NCBI GenBank assembly: GCA_934273135.1
Contig: CAKQSU010000030.1
Coordinates: 1-9,251, forward strand
Source of the DNA: an uncultured Clostridia bacterium
Lineage (GTDB): Bacteria; Bacillota; Clostridia; Christensenellales; Borkfalkiaceae
DNA length: 9,251 bases
Direction: 5' to 3'
The notes under the pieces were generated by a model that worked only from the letters and a program-made list of their open reading frames with translations, had not been told where the DNA came from and did not search any database. Positions 7,037 through 9,251 of this stretch are shown here, in pieces. Each line of letters begins with the position of its first letter. Within the stretch, counting starts at the first letter, position 1. The translations under genes and the position numbers were made by a program.

Positions 7037-7399
7037 ATGACGGAAAGCATAGTTACGGCAAACTACGAAGTGACTACGAACTCTTGCGGAAAGGTAGTGA
7101 ACTTTTACTGCGCGTCGTCCGGCATGCTTGTGTTTCACTCGCCGCCGCTCGCGGCAAAAACTGACGAGGAAGCCGCGCTGACCGCCTGGGAGGACGGAGG
7201 AAGAATGCATTTTGACAAGTGCGGAAAGTGCGGACGGTGGGTTTCTTCCGTCATGTACAATGCGGACGTTCTCGCCTGCGTGGACTGTTCGCCCTGGGAG
7301 GAAGCACCCAACTACTGCCCATTCTGCGGAAAAAAAGTCGATAAAAGCGACGTTTTCTGCCCGATGTGCGGAAAAAGACTGATGTACGGAGGAACTTGA
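7037..7399 (+). CDS. Small protein with two CxxC zinc ribbons (unknown function)
   Basis: The 120-residue product has no signal peptide or membrane helix, so it is probably cytoplasmic. Residues 1-58 match nothing I know. Then four CxxC knuckles follow: C62/C65 (KCGKCG), C81/C84, C94/C97 (YCPFCG) and C108/C111 (FCPMCG). They would form two zinc ribbons, the second like the 'double zinc ribbon' modules of many small bacterial proteins. WEDGGRMHFDKCGKCGRWV (51-69) shows that the first ribbon continues a longer fold, and C17 and C25 add further thiols. The ATG at 7037 has a strong GAGGAGG 6 nt upstream. The next gene starts 1 nt after the TGA stop, so the two are translationally linked. Zinc ribbons act in protein-protein or nucleic-acid binding or as metal sites; I cannot tell which applies. 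Confidence 0.82.
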   Translation: MTESIVTANYEVTTNSCGKVVNFYCASSGMLVFHSPPLAAKTDEEAALTAWEDGGRMHFDKCGKCGRWVSSVMYNADVLACVDCSPWEEAPNYCPFCGKKVDKSDVFCPMCGKRLMYGGT

Positions 7400-7400
7400 A

Positions 7401-7673
7401 ATGACGGACGATATTTTGCGGGCAAGCAAGCGCGAAGCGATGGAAAAGTACGGATTCGGCACGGAAGCGATGAAAAAAATCAAGGTTTGCCCGTCTTGCG
7501 GCGAAGCCCGACCGTCGGACGAGAAAACCTGCCCGTTTTGCGGAGCTTGCCTCGGTGACGAAACGCTGTACGACGCGTACAAAGAAAGGCACGTTTTTTG
7601 CCGAAATTGCGGCGAGGTTGCACCGAACGGCGCAAAGTTTTGCCCGCAGTGCGGCAAACGTATAAATCAATAA
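7401..7673 (+). CDS. Small double zinc-ribbon protein (unknown function)
   Basis: The 90-residue protein has a charged, probably helical N-terminus (1-28) and two zinc ribbons: VCPSCG (C30/C33) with TCPFCG (C44/C47), and FCRNCG (C67/C70) with FCPQCG (C81/C84). This is the double-zinc-ribbon arrangement, with 10 residues between CxxC pairs within each ribbon and a 19-residue linker between ribbons containing DETLYDAYKERH. No membrane segment or catalytic motif is seen. GGAGGA (7388-7393) lies 7 nt before the ATG and overlaps the end of the preceding gene, whose product has related ribbons; the pair may be paralogues or partners. The secreted Cys-rich gene starts 18 nt after the TAA. The role is unknown. 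Confidence 0.85.
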   Translation: MTDDILRASKREAMEKYGFGTEAMKKIKVCPSCGEARPSDEKTCPFCGACLGDETLYDAYKERHVFCRNCGEVAPNGAKFCPQCGKRINQ

Positions 7674-7691
7674 AAAAAGGACGGAACAAAA

Positions 7692-9251
7692 ATGACGAAA
7701 AACAAAACAAGCAGACTTAAATTTTTATCTCTCATCCTTAGCTTAACGGCTTGTGTCGCCGTTCTGCTCGGAATAGCGACGGCGAAATCGTCAAAGACGG
7801 CGTACGCCGCGGATACTGTCGTAGATACGCTCGAAGTCGCGTTCAAAAAAGTGGAAGTAGGCGACAGTCTTGCCTCCGCGTTTGACTTCGAGGATAAAGA
7901 GAAAAAAACGCTTAAAGTAGCCGCGGGCGCAAACTATACGGCGGAGATTTCAATCGTTTTCCGCGACGGGCAGAAACAGACGTTGTGGAGCAAAAACAGC
8001 GCGACGTTATCGTGGGACAGAGTCGAAACTCGGCTTATCGAAAAGAACGTTGCGTATTGCATCAGAGTTGTGTTCGCGCCGAAAGAGGGTTACAGATTGT
8101 CCGACAGCACCGAAGAATTGAAACAAAAGCTTAAGGTTGCGGGAGCGGAACTCGGCAAAGGCAAGGACATCGAATTTTGGGACATTGCCGGGCAAAACAA
8201 AGTAACTTCCGCCGTAGAAATGGACTTTATTATTTCCAAAGGAATGACTTACATAGGTTACCCGTCAACGATAATACCCGTTATCGGAAAAGAAGTGACG
8301 GGGCAAATCGCTACGCTGTACACCGATACGGGAATTTGGTTGAGGGGCGCGCCCGGTCCGTATAAGTATACGTTAAAGAGCGGACCTATCGGAATGGACG
8401 TGCAAGCCGTAAACATTTACGGTCAATCGACATGCCATTACCTGATAAAAGCCGTCAACGCGATGAATAAAGGAACGGCGTATATTACCGCGGAGGCCAC
8501 GGACGGGCAGACTTGCGACATTCTTGTTCCGATAGCCGACGTATCGGGCGGACACGAGCATACATGGGTCGAAAAATTCGAAAAGATAGATTTCGAGCAT
8601 CACGGCTACACGAAATGCACCGACCCCGCTTGCCCCGGCGTTGCCCCGGCTTTCGACAAAGGTTCGGAATATGCAAGCCACGAGTTTTATTCCGGCTGCA
8701 ACGCAAGTTGCAAAAAGTGCGGCGACTTAGCTAACCCCGACGCAAAGCATACGTTTTCCGCCGTACCCGATGAAACGGACGAAACCTGCCATGTGAACAA
8801 ATGCGAATGCGGCGAAAAAGAAAAGGACGAAAGCGGCAACGTCATAAAGGAAAAACACGGCGGCGGCGTGGCGACGTGCTTAAGCGGCGGAAGTTGCGAA
8901 AAGTGCGGTAAGGAGTATATCGCCGCGACGGGGCATAAGTACGAATTCAAGTCGTTCGGCAGCCTCGACGGAACGTACATGCACCTCGGGTTCTGTAAAT
9001 ATTGCAAAGAGGAGGACACTAATTTAAGACACCCCCCTGCCGGCGGCACTGCAACCTGCCAAAAAAAGGCAAAGTGCGACTATGAGAAAAACGGCGCAAA
9101 GTGCGGCTTGGAACACGGGGATTTTCTTCCGCACAATTTCGTGAACGGAACTTGCACATCGTGTTCGTCCGACAAATACGTTAAAGATGTTTTGATAGAC
9201 GTGCCGGAGTTTTACAAAGGAATGGCGTACGAAGCGATGTTCTATCCCACC
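7692..9251 (+). CDS. Secreted surface protein with Ig-like segment and Cys/His-rich repeats (3' end beyond window)
   Basis: The frame is open from ATG 7692 through the window end: 520 codons without a stop. A basic N-terminus and hydrophobic core (11-29) lead to AYAADT (37-42), a typical signal-peptidase I site. LTAC (18-21) fits a lipobox, but the hydrophobic stretch continues past it, so export as a non-lipidated protein is more likely. Residues about 200-282 look like an Ig-like 'putative Ig' domain, ending in ATDGQTCDILVPI (269-281). Residues about 287-492 hold 18 cysteines in repeating modules with His: HEHTW, SHEFY, KHTFS, GHKYE, PHNFV, and CxxC pairs such as SCEKCGKEY (401-409). GGVATC (391-396) and GGTATC (451-456) mark two copies of a longer repeat. 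I recall similar repeats in surface proteins of gut Clostridia; their role is not known to me. A weak AGGA lies at 7678-7681 and a GGA triplet sits closer to the start. Confidence 0.8.
   Translation, partial: MTKNKTSRLKFLSLILSLTACVAVLLGIATAKSSKTAYAADTVVDTLEVAFKKVEVGDSLASAFDFEDKEKKTLKVAAGANYTAEISIVFRDGQKQTLWSKNSATLSWDRVETRLIEKNVAYCIRVVFAPKEGYRLSDSTEELKQKLKVAGAELGKGKDIEFWDIAGQNKVTSAVEMDFIISKGMTYIGYPSTIIPVIGKEVTGQIATLYTDTGIWLRGAPGPYKYTLKSGPIGMDVQAVNIYGQSTCHYLIKAVNAMNKGTAYITAEATDGQTCDILVPIADVSGGHEHTWVEKFEKIDFEHHGYTKCTDPACPGVAPAFDKGSEYASHEFYSGCNASCKKCGDLANPDAKHTFSAVPDETDETCHVNKCECGEKEKDESGNVIKEKHGGGVATCLSGGSCEKCGKEYIAATGHKYEFKSFGSLDGTYMHLGFCKYCKEEDTNLRHPPAGGTATCQKKAKCDYEKNGAKCGLEHGDFLPHNFVNGTCTSCSSDKYVKDVLIDVPEFYKGMAYEAMFYPT

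Noticed and set aside
7743..7754. Lipobox (LTAC) in the secreted Cys-rich protein
   Set aside because: The hydrophobic core runs on for about eight residues after this Cys and ends in a typical AYAADT signal-peptidase I site.

Overview
The window looks like chromosomal DNA of an uncultured gut-type Clostridia bacterium (Bacillota). The evidence is strong AGGAGG-type ribosome binding sites, a Gram-positive-style lipoprotein and signal peptides, a membrane-anchored GH3 glycosidase, and a secreted Cys/His-repeat protein of a kind I associate with gut Clostridia. Genus cannot be read from the sequence. I see no rRNA or tRNA genes, transposase, phage gene or CRISPR array.

The layout is three transcription blocks. 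Block 1 (+ strand, 3-3662) is the 3' end of a gene for a protein with a CBM9-like carbohydrate-binding domain. It is followed 3 nt later by a large GH3 beta-glycosidase with the two GH3 domains in swapped order and a membrane helix at each end. A bidirectional hairpin terminator (about 3701-3746) separates it from block 2, which converges on it. Block 2 (- strand, 6727-3781) is a lipoprotein solute-binding protein followed 4 nt later by a two-helix membrane protein with an extracellular Cache-like domain and a cytoplasmic LuxR-type DNA-binding domain. No permease lies beside the pair. Block 3 (+ strand, 7037 to the window end) holds two small proteins built from CxxC zinc ribbons, then the first 520 codons of a secreted protein with an Ig-like segment and a Cys/His-rich repeat region.

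Blocks 2 and 3 diverge from a 309-nt AT-rich region (6728-7036). It carries three exact copies of TTTCCATACC near the solute-binding-protein start and two candidate promoters for the zinc-ribbon operon.

Functionally, blocks 1 and 2 read as a glycan locus: binding and cleavage of glycosides at the outer membrane face, and a solute-binding lipoprotein whose neighbour could transmit sugar status directly to DNA. That link is inference from adjacency. Block 3 has no obvious tie to glycan use. The most interesting items are the solute-binding protein/Cache-LuxR pair, the triple repeat in its promoter region, the doubly anchored permuted GH3, and the zinc-ribbon/Cys-rich operon.
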